The notes under the pieces were generated by a model. The model was not told where the DNA came from, did not search any database, and saw nothing but the letters and a program-made list of their open reading frames with translations. A stretch of 13,491 nt of DNA from an uncultured Oscillospiraceae bacterium (GTDB taxonomy: Bacteria > Bacillota > Clostridia > Oscillospirales > Oscillospiraceae). Shown one piece after another: positions 6,165 to 12,638 of this stretch; position 1 is the stretch's first letter; each line of letters opens with the position of its first letter. The stretch lies in the NCBI GenBank assembly GCA_900758315.1, contig CAAERF010000406.1:1-13491 (forward strand). Direction: 5' to 3'. The translations under genes were made by a program, and so were the position numbers.

Positions 6165-6578
6165 ATGCGGTATCGAAATAATGGACAAATAGAGGAAGAA
6201 CTGCAAATCAGATTTACAGGTTACTTAATCCAGGCAGTAAAACGCACACGGCGCGATTACCTGAACACACTCAACCAATACAGCAACAGTGAAATACTGA
6301 CCGATACAACCTATACCACAGGACAGACTTTGGAACAAGAGGTTACAGAGCACCTTCCTCTATGGGATGTGATCGAAAGTAATGCGCTCTTCTATGCACT
6401 CAAGCGGTTGAATGAACGCGAGCGGTATGTGTTCCTGTCGCATGTTTTGGACAACTGCCCTTTTGACTTGATTGGTGTAAGACTGGGCCTGACTTATAAA
6501 GGCGCAGCTGCAGTCTATTACCGTGCTGTTCAAAAGTTGAGAAAAAGTATTGAGGGGGTGGAAAAACATGATATTTGA
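6165..6578 (+). CDS. Sigma-70-family RNA polymerase sigma factor, Tn916 Orf7-like ICE type
   Basis: This 137-aa protein has a region-4-like C-terminal part (about residues 76-128: YALKRLNERERYVFLSHVL, then GVRLGLTYKGAAAVYYRAVQKLR) consistent with binding a -35 element. The N-terminal part is short and poorly defined. Length and sequence type fit the small sigma-like regulators found in Tn916/Tn1549-type conjugative elements. The ATG at 6165 is chosen because GGAGG is at the ideal spacing and the open frame upstream runs through the structured leader. The stop overlaps the next gene by 11 bp. Translation is probably controlled by the hairpin that covers its ribosome site. It likely drives ICE genes, but its target promoters are not visible here. 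Confidence 0.8.
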   Translation: MRYRNNGQIEEELQIRFTGYLIQAVKRTRRDYLNTLNQYSNSEILTDTTYTTGQTLEQEVTEHLPLWDVIESNALFYALKRLNERERYVFLSHVLDNCPFDLIGVRLGLTYKGAAAVYYRAVQKLRKSIEGVEKHDI

Positions 6579-6750
6579 ACAACTGTTGTTTCAGGCAAAA
6601 GAAGGTGATCTGGAGTCAATTACCGATATTTTGAATATGTATCGGCCCTTACTGCTCAAATATTCTGTAATTGACGGCCGGCTGGATGAGGATCTATACC
6701 AGGAGCAGTGCATTACATTGATGCGAGCCATCAAACTGTTCCGAATTTGA
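6568..6750 (+). CDS. HTH_16-type small regulator, Tn916 Orf8-like
   Basis: This 60-aa protein begins MIFEQLLFQAKEGDLESI, continues with YRPLLLKYSVIDGRLDEDL and YQEQCITLMRAIKLF, and ends FRI. This matches the pattern of the small helix-turn-helix proteins next to the sigma gene in Tn916-like elements, where the fragment resembles sigma region 2. The ATG at 6568 follows GAGGGGGTGG inside the sigma gene, so the two are translationally coupled. Together they may act as a split sigma factor, with one protein carrying region 2 and the other region 4. The 7 upstream in-frame codons back to 6550 have no ribosome site. In the Tn916-type arrangement an excisionase and integrase would come next; none follows here. 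Confidence 0.75.
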   Translation: MIFEQLLFQAKEGDLESITDILNMYRPLLLKYSVIDGRLDEDLYQEQCITLMRAIKLFRI

Positions 6751-6758
6751 ATTTATGA

Positions 6759-6794
6759 GAAAGGCTCCGAGACCTTTTGATCTCGGGGCCTTTC
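6759..6794 (+). terminator. Terminator-like hairpin after the sigma/HTH pair
   Basis: GAAAGGCTCCGAGA (6759-6772) pairs with TCTCGGGGCCTTTC (6781-6794) with one wobble over 14 bp and an 8-nt loop. The T-run after it is poor (TTTCCCG), so it is a moderate terminator for the plus-strand operon. Confidence 0.65.
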
Positions 6795-6832
6795 CCGTGG
6801 ATTCAAACAGGATGTACTAAGAGGAAAAAAAC

Positions 6833-6868
6833 AAGCGCACAGCAGTAGTTGGATGCTGCTGTGCGCTT
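6833..6868 (-). terminator. Strong terminator of the minus-strand nine-gene operon, possibly bidirectional
   Basis: AAGCGCACAGCAG (6833-6845) and CTGCTGTGCGCTT (6856-6868) are perfect complements around a 10-nt loop. On the minus strand the hairpin is followed by GTTTTTTTCC, an excellent T-tract, 118 nt after the last gene of the minus-strand operon. On the plus strand it is followed only by ATTTCG. Confidence 0.8.
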
Positions 6869-6888
6869 ATTTCGATATAACCTATGGA

Positions 6889-6908
6889 CCCCAACTTTGC
6901 GGTTGGGG
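6889..6908. repeat. Short inverted repeat between convergent units
   Basis: CCCCAAC (6889-6895) and GTTGGGG (6902-6908) are exact complements around TTTGCG. There is no T-tract on either side. It may add a second stop or protect the 3' end of the minus-strand transcript. Confidence 0.4.
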
Positions 6909-6985
6909 CCACACTGCGGTAAAACCTACCCTACTACGATTTTTTATTGCTGCGAAAAGGAGCTCTGACCATACCTATTGTAATT

Positions 6986-7684
6986 TCATTGCTCTTCTCC
7001 AGCGGCAGCCTTATCATAGTAGTAGATATAGGCGTTGTAATCCCGAAACCGAGTGATCAGCCGAATCCGGATGTACAAATGTGCCGTTTCAGAATAGAGG
7101 TTAAATTCAGTCGGATCACTGGTAGCCTCGGCATATCGGCAGAAGCGTTTCATGGTCTCCAGCGTCTTAAAGGCCGGCAACTTGAATAGGGCATTTTGAA
7201 ACTCATCGATTTCTTTTACCAACTCTGGCGGCGTCTTTTTGCCGCTCTCATTGTGCCAGGTTGTCCACCAGCGGTATCCATCGTAATCCGAACGGGAATA
7301 AGCAAGTTCGCTGACGGGGCGTTCGATGAGCTGCATTGGAGGCTTGTAGGTGTGCTTGAACACTTCTGAAAAAGTGCAGTTCTGCACCAGATAACAGATG
7401 GACTTTTCCGCTTTTTTCTTCAGGTGTCCAGACTTGACGGCATCCCATTCCACGAGGGGCAGGGGCGTATGGGCGGCATCCCGAAGGGCCTCATCCATGC
7501 CGCAGGCTTCACAGATCTGCACATCCGCGTATCGACTGAGGGCGTTGACCATCAGGTGGGCTGCCAGAGGAGCGCCACACCGCAGGCATTTGGGAGGGGC
7601 CGCTGCATCGCCATGAGCATAAAGCTTTTTGTCTTGCTTCCAAGCGGCTTCCAGTAATTCTTTGGGGTATAATTTGATTTTCAT
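6986..7684 (-). CDS. Unrecognised 232-aa protein with a zinc-ribbon-like Cys motif
   Basis: I do not recognise the family. The N-terminal third contains two CxxC pairs, CLRCG (Cys33, Cys36) and CEACG (Cys58, Cys61), about 21 residues apart, as in small zinc ribbons. The middle has SRSDYDGYRWWTTW and the C-terminus is aromatic and basic (YIRIRLITRFRDYNAYIYYY). There are no membrane segments or signal peptide, so it is probably cytoplasmic. Its ATG overlaps the stop of the upstream gene by four bases (TCAT on the plus strand at 7681-7684), so it is coupled to that gene. It is the last gene of the minus-strand operon. A DNA- or RNA-binding role would fit the Cys motif, but that is inference only. 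Confidence 0.8.
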   Translation of the reverse strand: MKIKLYPKELLEAAWKQDKKLYAHGDAAAPPKCLRCGAPLAAHLMVNALSRYADVQICEACGMDEALRDAAHTPLPLVEWDAVKSGHLKKKAEKSICYLVQNCTFSEVFKHTYKPPMQLIERPVSELAYSRSDYDGYRWWTTWHNESGKKTPPELVKEIDEFQNALFKLPAFKTLETMKRFCRYAEATSDPTEFNLYSETAHLYIRIRLITRFRDYNAYIYYYDKAAAGEEQ

Positions 7685-8487
7685 AATTTTTTACTCCTTC
7701 TTCCGGTTTTTCTTTTCATTGCCTTTTGACGAATATTGGTAGTTTCTTGAAATGTTTGAGCAAGGGATGGATCATGTCTTGTGTCGCTTTTCCAGTGCCG
7801 CTCCTTTGACCAGGGCTGGTAGACTGGAAGCTCTTCCTGGAACAATGCCAGCAATTCAGCAGCCATGTCCTCACGGCGGAGATATAGGCTGTTCTTCACA
7901 GTCTGGGTATCGCAGTCGGTGATGATGGTACGCAGCGAGATTCCGTGATGCTCAAAGGTGAAATGCCGGTGATGAGCTGGGTCTTCCGCCTCAATCCATA
8001 GTGGAAGCGTATCAGAGGAACCCTCTAAACGGCGCCAGCCGCTGTAATCGGTGTAATGAAATCCTGGTATGTGTTTTGCCAGCCGGCGCAGGGCGATATA
8101 CAACCGCATATACCGTCTGCCAAGCTCGCCGTTCAACCGGCGGGAATAGTAGGTGTACCCGTCCAGATCCAGTTTTTTCAGTTTTTGAGTGTTGAAGATG
8201 TATTCCACATATTCTGTTCCGTCTTCCAGCCGTACTTGCCCGGTGCGCTCGCCTAAACCGTTGCGCTTGATCCAGGCATGATACCGCTTGCCGGTGGTTT
8301 TGGTGTTGATAAAGCCGCAATCTTTGGCGCGTAAGCCGCCCAGATTGACGGTCAGACTGTCCCAGAAGACCAGCTGGCCGAAGCTCTCTTGATAGAGTTT
8401 GATGGCAAGATTACCTTCTGGATAGGTGGCGATTTTAACAGTTAGTGCATATTCGGTTCCTTTCATTTTAAATGGTATTGGTTTCAT
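7681..8487 (-). CDS. DUF4313 protein fused to a second conserved domain
   Basis: This is a 268-aa protein. Residues 1-115 look like DUF4313: GNLAI, SLTVNL, KDCGFINT, NGLGERTG and the YVEYIF/LDLDGY stretch match that family as I remember it; its function is unknown. Residues 125-220 carry a second domain (FHYTDYSGWRR, then PLWIEAEDP and a helical ELLALFQEEL end) that occurs as a separate protein in the gene just upstream. The C-terminus is basic and probably flexible. The ATG at 8487 is chosen because CGGAGAG lies 6 nt before it; the longer frame to 8538 crosses a hairpin. The 3' end overlaps the next gene by ATGA. The protein thus combines in one chain what the neighbouring locus encodes in two. 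Confidence 0.8.
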   Translation of the reverse strand: MKPIPFKMKGTEYALTVKIATYPEGNLAIKLYQESFGQLVFWDSLTVNLGGLRAKDCGFINTKTTGKRYHAWIKRNGLGERTGQVRLEDGTEYVEYIFNTQKLKKLDLDGYTYYSRRLNGELGRRYMRLYIALRRLAKHIPGFHYTDYSGWRRLEGSSDTLPLWIEAEDPAHHRHFTFEHHGISLRTIITDCDTQTVKNSLYLRREDMAAELLALFQEELPVYQPWSKERHWKSDTRHDPSLAQTFQETTNIRQKAMKRKTGRRSKKL

Positions 8488-8504
8488 AATCTCTCCGTGA
8501 ACTA

Positions 8505-8582
8505 GACCAGGGGACTGCAAGGACAGCCCCCTGGTCATGGTTATAAAACTGTGCGCCTGTCCCCGCAGTATGAGAGCGGGGA
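8505..8582 (-). repeat. Two intercistronic hairpins before the fused DUF4313 gene
   Basis: GACCAGGGG (8505-8513) pairs with CCCCTGGTC (8528-8536), with an inner CTG/CAG. TCCCCGC (8560-8566) pairs with GCGGGGA (8576-8582). Both lie in the 153-nt gap inside the operon, the largest gap it has. Neither has a clear T-tract on the minus strand. They could be processing or attenuation elements that set the expression of the last two genes. Confidence 0.45.
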
Positions 8583-8640
8583 AGAGGTGATGCCTTTGAC
8601 GGCCCTATTGGAATCTTAAAGATTTCGGGTCATTCGTACA

Positions 8641-8964
8641 TTAGGCGGCACCCGCCGCGCTTTCAAAGAGCTTGTACAGTGTGGCACACATATCCGCTTG
8701 ATTTCTACAGGAAATGGTATGAGCATGGCCGTGATTTCGCCTCTCATGATCCATTGGTCCTACCGTGATGCTCAACTGAGAACGCTCCTGAGTAATCCAG
8801 AGTCGTCTGCCAGCGGACGGGTCTTCGGCTACAATCCAAAGTGGACGCTGGCGATCCATATAGGAACGATAGTAGGAACGCCACCCGCTATAATCGGAAT
8901 AGCGGAAGTCGGGACTGCTAGAACGGCGCTGTTCCAGAACTTCATAGATTTTTTTGTATTTCAT
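8641..8964 (-). CDS. Small protein homologous to the C-terminal domain of the fused DUF4313 protein
   Basis: This 107-aa protein is of unrecognised family. Its FRYSDYSGWRS (residues 20-30), PLWIVAEDP (41-49) and the helical CATLYKLFE end line up in order with FHYTDYSGWRR, PLWIEAEDP and ELLALFQEE in the downstream fused protein, so the two are paralogous domains. The segment before the motif (MKYKKIYEVLEQRR) also parallels the linker of the fused protein. The ATG overlaps the stop of the upstream DUF4313-containing gene by four bases, so the two are made together and may form a complex equivalent to the fused chain. No catalytic motif is evident. Confidence 0.75.
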   Translation of the reverse strand: MKYKKIYEVLEQRRSSSPDFRYSDYSGWRSYYRSYMDRQRPLWIVAEDPSAGRRLWITQERSQLSITVGPMDHERRNHGHAHTISCRNQADMCATLYKLFESAAGAA

Positions 8965-10094
8965 GCGCTGCGCCTCCCTTCCTGCAATGATAGATATTCA
9001 GCGTACCCCTCCGGGTCCAGTTCACGCAGGCGGTCTGCCCGGAAGCGGTACTCTGGATACTCACAGTAACCACTGCGCTGCGTTGCCCCGGTAGGGATAG
9101 CCAATCCGTGGCGGATCAGCCAGACCGGGAAATCGGCGTCACCATTGGTATCGATGAACGCGCAGTCTTTCCCCCGTTCCCCGTCCAGATTGACCGTCAG
9201 AGAGGCCCAGGGCTCCGCATAGCCATTTTCCCATGTGTGCATGGCAATCGCCAGGTTGCCGTCCATATAGGCGGATACCTTTAGCTGGATGGGATGTGTG
9301 GAGCCGTACTTTTCATAAGGGAAGGTAATAGGCCCTTGCCTACCCATGGCCGGCATTGGCCTTTGGGCCGGAGCTGTACTGATGTTTGGCGTCAGATCCA
9401 GTTCCCAGCATATAGTGAGAATATCAGAATCGTCCACACGGTAGTTATATTTTTTGGCATACTTGGGGTGGAAGAGAAGCTGACCGTTCTCCACAACAAA
9501 TTTGCCTTCCTTGGTGCCATAGGTGTACTGACGGCCATCCAGAAGATGCTGCATCTTTTTGGCGTCCGCTTTGATCTTTCCTTTGTCGTACCATGTGGTG
9601 TACTGCACCGCAACCTCAAGATTAGGGTTTGAATGAAAGCGGGTTTCTAAAAACTGCAGGACACGCCCGCAGACTGCTACCCGCTGTTCCACTGTTTGGG
9701 CAGAGTTGAAGGACAGTGTGAAATAGGAGTAATCCCGCCCAGACAATCCATAGCCGTGAAGCGTATTGCTGAAGTCGTTGCACCAGAAAAACAGTTCCCA
9801 ACGGGAACTTCCGTAAGGCGCCGGATCTTCAGCTTCATACTGATAGCAGATAAACTCCCTGGCAATGGCCGCCATGACAGAGGCCATCACAGCGTTTTTT
9901 GACTCAGCTGCCTGTTTGATCCTGCGGTGCGCCTCATCAGGGCCGGCATCGCAAATCTGACGGTTTGCCTCCCGCTGCTCCGGGGTGTAGACATATTGGA
10001 GTCTGAGCGAATGGACATCTTCCCGGGCATAACCCCGGTCAATCCATTTTGCGCTGAAACTTTTGACAGAAGATTTATCATGCAATATATTCAT
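8961..10094 (-). CDS. Large unrecognised protein with a C-terminal DUF4313 domain
   Basis: This is a 377-aa protein. Residues 1-255 are unrecognised: a helical, charged N-terminus with YTPEQREANRQI, then an aromatic stretch (RWELFFWCNDF) and a section with repeated Lys/Tyr-rich strands. Residues 256-377 are DUF4313-like (DGNLAIAM, SLTVNL, KDCAFIDTN, HGLAIPTG, YCEYPEYRF, LDPEGYAEY), clearly paralogous to the N-terminal domain of the fused protein further downstream. The ATG at 10094 is chosen because AAGGAG precedes it at 8 nt; the 20 extra upstream codons have no ribosome site. There are no transmembrane segments. It shares an ATGA overlap with the next gene. Function is unknown. Confidence 0.8.
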   Translation of the reverse strand: MNILHDKSSVKSFSAKWIDRGYAREDVHSLRLQYVYTPEQREANRQICDAGPDEAHRRIKQAAESKNAVMASVMAAIAREFICYQYEAEDPAPYGSSRWELFFWCNDFSNTLHGYGLSGRDYSYFTLSFNSAQTVEQRVAVCGRVLQFLETRFHSNPNLEVAVQYTTWYDKGKIKADAKKMQHLLDGRQYTYGTKEGKFVVENGQLLFHPKYAKKYNYRVDDSDILTICWELDLTPNISTAPAQRPMPAMGRQGPITFPYEKYGSTHPIQLKVSAYMDGNLAIAMHTWENGYAEPWASLTVNLDGERGKDCAFIDTNGDADFPVWLIRHGLAIPTGATQRSGYCEYPEYRFRADRLRELDPEGYAEYLSLQEGRRSA

Positions 10095-10150
10095 AGTGAT
10101 TCTCCTTTTGGATTTGATGTAAATGCTTGCCGATGCTTCGACAAAGGCAG

Positions 10151-10423
10151 TCAACGGGATTTTTCATCGCAGGGGTGGCCGCCCCCTCCATATTCCAGAA
10201 GGGCATAGCCGATACACCGGGCCGTCTCGCCTAAAGTGTTTTTCACGGCTTCTTCCACCACATCATCCGTATCTGGGCACTCCTGTTCGTTGTTAAGGCG
10301 TGTCAGATCGTGGTGCAGCTCTTTCATCTGCTCTGGCGTTACCGGCTGGTCAGTTTGGACCAGCACATCGGCAAAATCGCCGCAGCCGTTGACATTCAAT
10401 TCTCGGATGAGCAACATTCCCAT
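10151..10423 (-). CDS. Unrecognised 90-aa protein of the minus-strand operon
   Basis: This is a small acidic protein (MGMLLIRELNVNGCGDF, then DVLVQTDQPVTPEQMKELHHDL, ending in a Gly-rich GGGGHPCDEKSR tail). The ribosome site GGAGGGAGG lies 7 nt before the ATG and is one of the strongest in the operon. The gene starts 17 bp after the stop of the upstream gene and ends 56 bp before the next start. The pattern of beta-like N-terminus and amphipathic helix suggests a compact soluble protein. I recognise no family. Such small ORFs are common in ICE accessory operons. Confidence 0.7.
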   Translation of the reverse strand: MGMLLIRELNVNGCGDFADVLVQTDQPVTPEQMKELHHDLTRLNNEQECPDTDDVVEEAVKNTLGETARCIGYALLEYGGGGHPCDEKSR

Positions 10424-10440
10424 AAACTAACCTCCCTCCT

Positions 10441-11043
10441 TCAGCGGCCTTCCTGCCAATCGTAAAGCAAAAGGTCATGGCTGGAAGCCCTCGGTGGGAG
10501 AACAGCCGCCCGAAAACGATAATTTGTAAATACAAAGCCAGTGGGTTTGTGCGTGTACTGGACGGCAAGAATGTGATACTCTCGGCCCATCCAGTCGGCA
10601 GATTCCAGAACCTGTTCGGTTTCATTCCCAAAATCAAGGGCAAAAATCCAGTTATCCTGACAGCTGCTCGGGTCAGAGTAAGGCTCCCCGCCCGGCAGGA
10701 ACAGAAGCTTTTGTTTCATATCTTCATAACTGTGGACCCCCGGGTGTTTATTCAAGAACGCTTGTGCCAGTTGTTCCCTAAAGGTATAGAAGGGGATGAA
10801 TGGCTTTTTTCCCTCGAAGTCCCCGTTTCCATCCAGAGCGATCACCTGTCCATCCGAGATGATCTCGATGATAACATCCTTTCGGATGCGGCAATCATTT
10901 TGATAATCATCCGGGGTAGAAGTGTACCATGTGCCATCAACCGTATCACGGTTGCAGTAGTAATAGGGTTGGTTTACAGATTGGAACACATCCTTGCAGA
11001 AGCCTGTGTCTTCAAACAGAAAAGTGAGCTGGATCGTTTTCAT
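10441..11043 (-). CDS. Unrecognised 200-aa soluble protein
   Basis: The start at 11043 is chosen because GGAGGAAAC sits just upstream; the frame stays open for nine further codons to 11070 without a ribosome site. Recognisable stretches are MKTIQLTFLFED, an aromatic PYYYCNRDTVDGTWYTS, a QVIALDGNGDFEGKKPF segment and a C-terminal SSHDLLLYDWQEGR. It is rich in Asp, Tyr and Phe, and has no transmembrane segments or known catalytic motif. Its 5' end overlaps the previous gene by 32 bp, so it is probably translationally coupled. No family can be assigned. Confidence 0.75.
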   Translation of the reverse strand: MKTIQLTFLFEDTGFCKDVFQSVNQPYYYCNRDTVDGTWYTSTPDDYQNDCRIRKDVIIEIISDGQVIALDGNGDFEGKKPFIPFYTFREQLAQAFLNKHPGVHSYEDMKQKLLFLPGGEPYSDPSSCQDNWIFALDFGNETEQVLESADWMGREYHILAVQYTHKPTGFVFTNYRFRAAVLPPRASSHDLLLYDWQEGR

Positions 11044-11383
11044 TCGAGTTTCCTCCGTAGTAATAATCATAGATTTTTCTTAGACCGCGCCGTATTTTGG
11101 CTTTGGTAGGACTGCCGGTGGCGATTCTCTGACCAGAGCCAAACGCTGGCCCGAAAAACCAAATTTCGTAGTGGGTGCAGAGATGCCGCCCTTTTGTGTG
11201 GGCGCTTGAAACCGACCACATATAGGCATCGCCGGACACCGTAAACTCCTTGGGATAGCAATATTCCCGCATTCCATCCGGCGAGAAATCATCCAGCGCC
11301 GCGGCATTCCCGGAACGGGGGTCTGCTTGTGGCTGAACGACCTCCCGGAGCCAGAGAAGAAAAGAAGACGCCCCGGCGCTCAT
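11012..11383 (-). CDS. Unrecognised 123-aa protein
   Basis: The ATG shares a four-base overlap with the stop of the upstream gene (11380-11383) and the 3' end runs 32 bp into the next gene, both typical of coupled operon genes. The sequence has a hydrophobic N-terminal helix (SSFLLWLREVVQ), a CYPKEFTVSGDAYMW section, HTKGRHLCTHYEIWFFGP, and a basic C-terminus with RRGLRKIYDYYYGG. It is soluble by appearance. Antisense frames of similar length exist here, but the overlaps and its position in the gene chain support this one. The family is unknown. Confidence 0.6.
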   Translation of the reverse strand: MSAGASSFLLWLREVVQPQADPRSGNAAALDDFSPDGMREYCYPKEFTVSGDAYMWSVSSAHTKGRHLCTHYEIWFFGPAFGSGQRIATGSPTKAKIRRGLRKIYDYYYGGNSNENDPAHFSV

Positions 11384-11619
11384 ACCGGTTCCTCCGGCTT
11401 GCCGGCCTTTTCATAGTAGATCTTGCGAGTGCCGGCGCCGCGAACTTGGAAGATAAAACCGGGCACCATCTCAGCCAGCTTGTCAGCATACATCTTGGCG
11501 CGGCCACAATCCGGAATCAGAGTAGCATAAACCAGGCCGACTCCAACTTTTCCTTCATGCAAATTTATAGCGCCATAACAGCGGTCTCCAATTTTCTTCC
11601 CATAGACGATATAGTTCAT
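11380..11619 (-). CDS. Unrecognised 79-aa protein
   Basis: This is a small protein beginning MNYIVYGKKIGDRCYGAINL, with DCGRAKMYADKLAEMVPGF in the middle and a basic RGAGTRKIYYEKAG tail. It looks like a compact alpha/beta domain. AAAGGGCGGG precedes the ATG at suitable distance. It starts 18 bp after the first gene of the operon and is joined to the next gene by an ATGA overlap. No family or motif is recognised. Confidence 0.65.
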   Translation of the reverse strand: MNYIVYGKKIGDRCYGAINLHEGKVGVGLVYATLIPDCGRAKMYADKLAEMVPGFIFQVRGAGTRKIYYEKAGKPEEPV

Positions 11620-11637
11620 CGGTTCCCGCCCTTTCTG

Positions 11638-12075
11638 TTAATACCAGATGAAAGTCTGGCCGCATAATGTCTGAATACGGTCCATGATGGTATCAACTTT
11701 CTTTTCAGATAAGGGAATATCCGCATTATTCCAGTGCCGAATCAATTCTTCCAGTGTACGGTCTGGAGCTAATACACAGAAATCACAGCAAAAGTTATAG
11801 AGCGGCTGCCCGGTATAGGCTTCAAAGACGCTTTCAGTACCATCAGCAATCCGCTGTCTCTGGTTCCCACTGTAGTTGATACGGCCTAAATAGGCGGCAC
11901 CATAGCGTTCACGGTAGGCATCAATTATTTTGCGGTTTAAGTCATTGTAAGTATCATCGGCCTCATCAATCCTGAGATACCCTTCACGAGCGAGGGCATA
12001 CTCCCGCTGCACTTGCAGGTAGTAGGAGAGGGCGTCCATGGGTTTCGGATCATGCGTGGGATGTTTTAGTTTCAT
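11638..12075 (-). CDS. Unrecognised 145-aa protein, first gene of the minus-strand operon
   Basis: This is a helical, charged protein with QVQREYALAREGYLRIDEAD, an RKIIDAYRERYG segment, a Cys cluster (Cys96, Cys97, Cys100 in NFCCDFC) and a C-terminal TLCGQTFIWY. The ATG at 12075 has AGGAGG (12084-12089) at an 8-nt spacing; a TTG one codon earlier is less well placed. The ribosome site lies directly after the T-tract of a hairpin, so its expression is probably set by attenuation. It is the promoter-proximal member of nine co-directional genes. No family is assigned. Confidence 0.7.
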   Translation of the reverse strand: MKLKHPTHDPKPMDALSYYLQVQREYALAREGYLRIDEADDTYNDLNRKIIDAYRERYGAAYLGRINYSGNQRQRIADGTESVFEAYTGQPLYNFCCDFCVLAPDRTLEELIRHWNNADIPLSEKKVDTIMDRIQTLCGQTFIWY

Positions 12076-12089
12076 CAAAGAATCCTCCT

Positions 12090-12168
12090 AAAAAACAAGG
12101 GACCGGCAAACAGCAAATGCGCTGTTTGTCGATCCCTTTGTGATAGTGTCCCTTGCCAAATAGCAAGG
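12090..12168 (-). promoter_or_regulatory. Attenuator-like leader of the minus-strand operon
   Basis: The terminator stem 12097-12114 with 12121-12138 is 18 bp with one wobble and one mismatch. On the minus strand it is followed by a TTTTTT run (12095-12090) that abuts the AGGAGG of the first gene. A second hairpin, CCTTGC/GCAAGG, lies at 12151-12168. Its minus-strand sequence CAAGGGAC (12155-12148) is exactly complementary to GTCCCTTG (12103-12096) in the terminator's 3' arm, so the two folds exclude each other. Confidence 0.6.
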
Positions 12169-12187
12169 CGTTTGTCAAATAAGAAAA

Positions 12188-12215
12188 AGTGTAGAGTTTT
12201 ATTTCTGTGGAGCAA
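12188..12215 (-). promoter_or_regulatory. Weak candidate promoter of the minus-strand operon
   Basis: On the minus strand TTGCTC (12215-12210) and TACACT (12193-12188) are separated by 16 bp. This would start transcription near 12181 and give a leader of about 105 nt containing both hairpins. The elements are imperfect and other starts are possible. Confidence 0.3.
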
Positions 12216-12248
12216 CATTGAAAGTATCAATGATACAATACTGGCAGA

Positions 12249-12638
12249 TCAATCAGAAAAATCTTTTAGGTGCTGAATGATCCATGCTTGCAGCTCGTGT
12301 TCTCCCGCACTGCCATTTGCAATAGAGATAAACATATCCGCAAGTTCGCCGGGCTTCAGTTCAAGAACATAGCCGTTCCATTTCAGCAGCAACTGCGTCA
12401 TCATTGCGCCAATCCGTTTGTTACCATCAAGAAAGGCATGATTGGAGGCCAGTCCAAACCCTATTCTGGCTATTTTCGCAAGGTCCGTTTCAAAAAGATC
12501 AAAACCGGCAAAGGTTTGCAACGGAGCATTGACTGCGGCTTCCAGACTATTTCGGTCCCGAATACCGTCCAACCCACCTGAAGCTTTGATGATCCTGCTA
12601 TGGACGGCGATAACATCTTCAACCGTCACCCAAATCAT
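12249..12638 (-). CDS. Doc-type (death-on-curing, Fic-fold) toxin
   Basis: This is a 129-aa protein with the Doc/Fic core motif HAFLDGNKR at residues 67-75. The active-site His67 is present and the last part reads GNKR rather than the GNGR of AMP-transferring Fic enzymes. Doc proteins with this variant are known to phosphorylate EF-Tu and stop translation. The length matches phage P1 Doc (about 126 aa). The N-terminal VEDVIAVHSRIIKASGG is also typical. The ATG overlaps the antitoxin stop by four bases (12635-12638), the usual antitoxin-first arrangement. It is intact and probably active, acting in the cytoplasm. In this context it may stabilise the mobile element. Confidence 0.9.
   Translation of the reverse strand: MIWVTVEDVIAVHSRIIKASGGLDGIRDRNSLEAAVNAPLQTFAGFDLFETDLAKIARIGFGLASNHAFLDGNKRIGAMMTQLLLKWNGYVLELKPGELADMFISIANGSAGEHELQAWIIQHLKDFSD

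Noticed and set aside
10477..11109. 210-codon plus-strand frame
   Set aside because: It lies antisense to two coupled minus-strand genes that have ribosome sites and overlaps. The plus frame has no recognisable motif.
12224..12236. GTATCA-A-TGATAC palindrome just after the toxin gene
   Set aside because: It is short, with no T-tract for a terminator and no partner copy. It may be chance; there is not enough support to call it an operator or recombination site.
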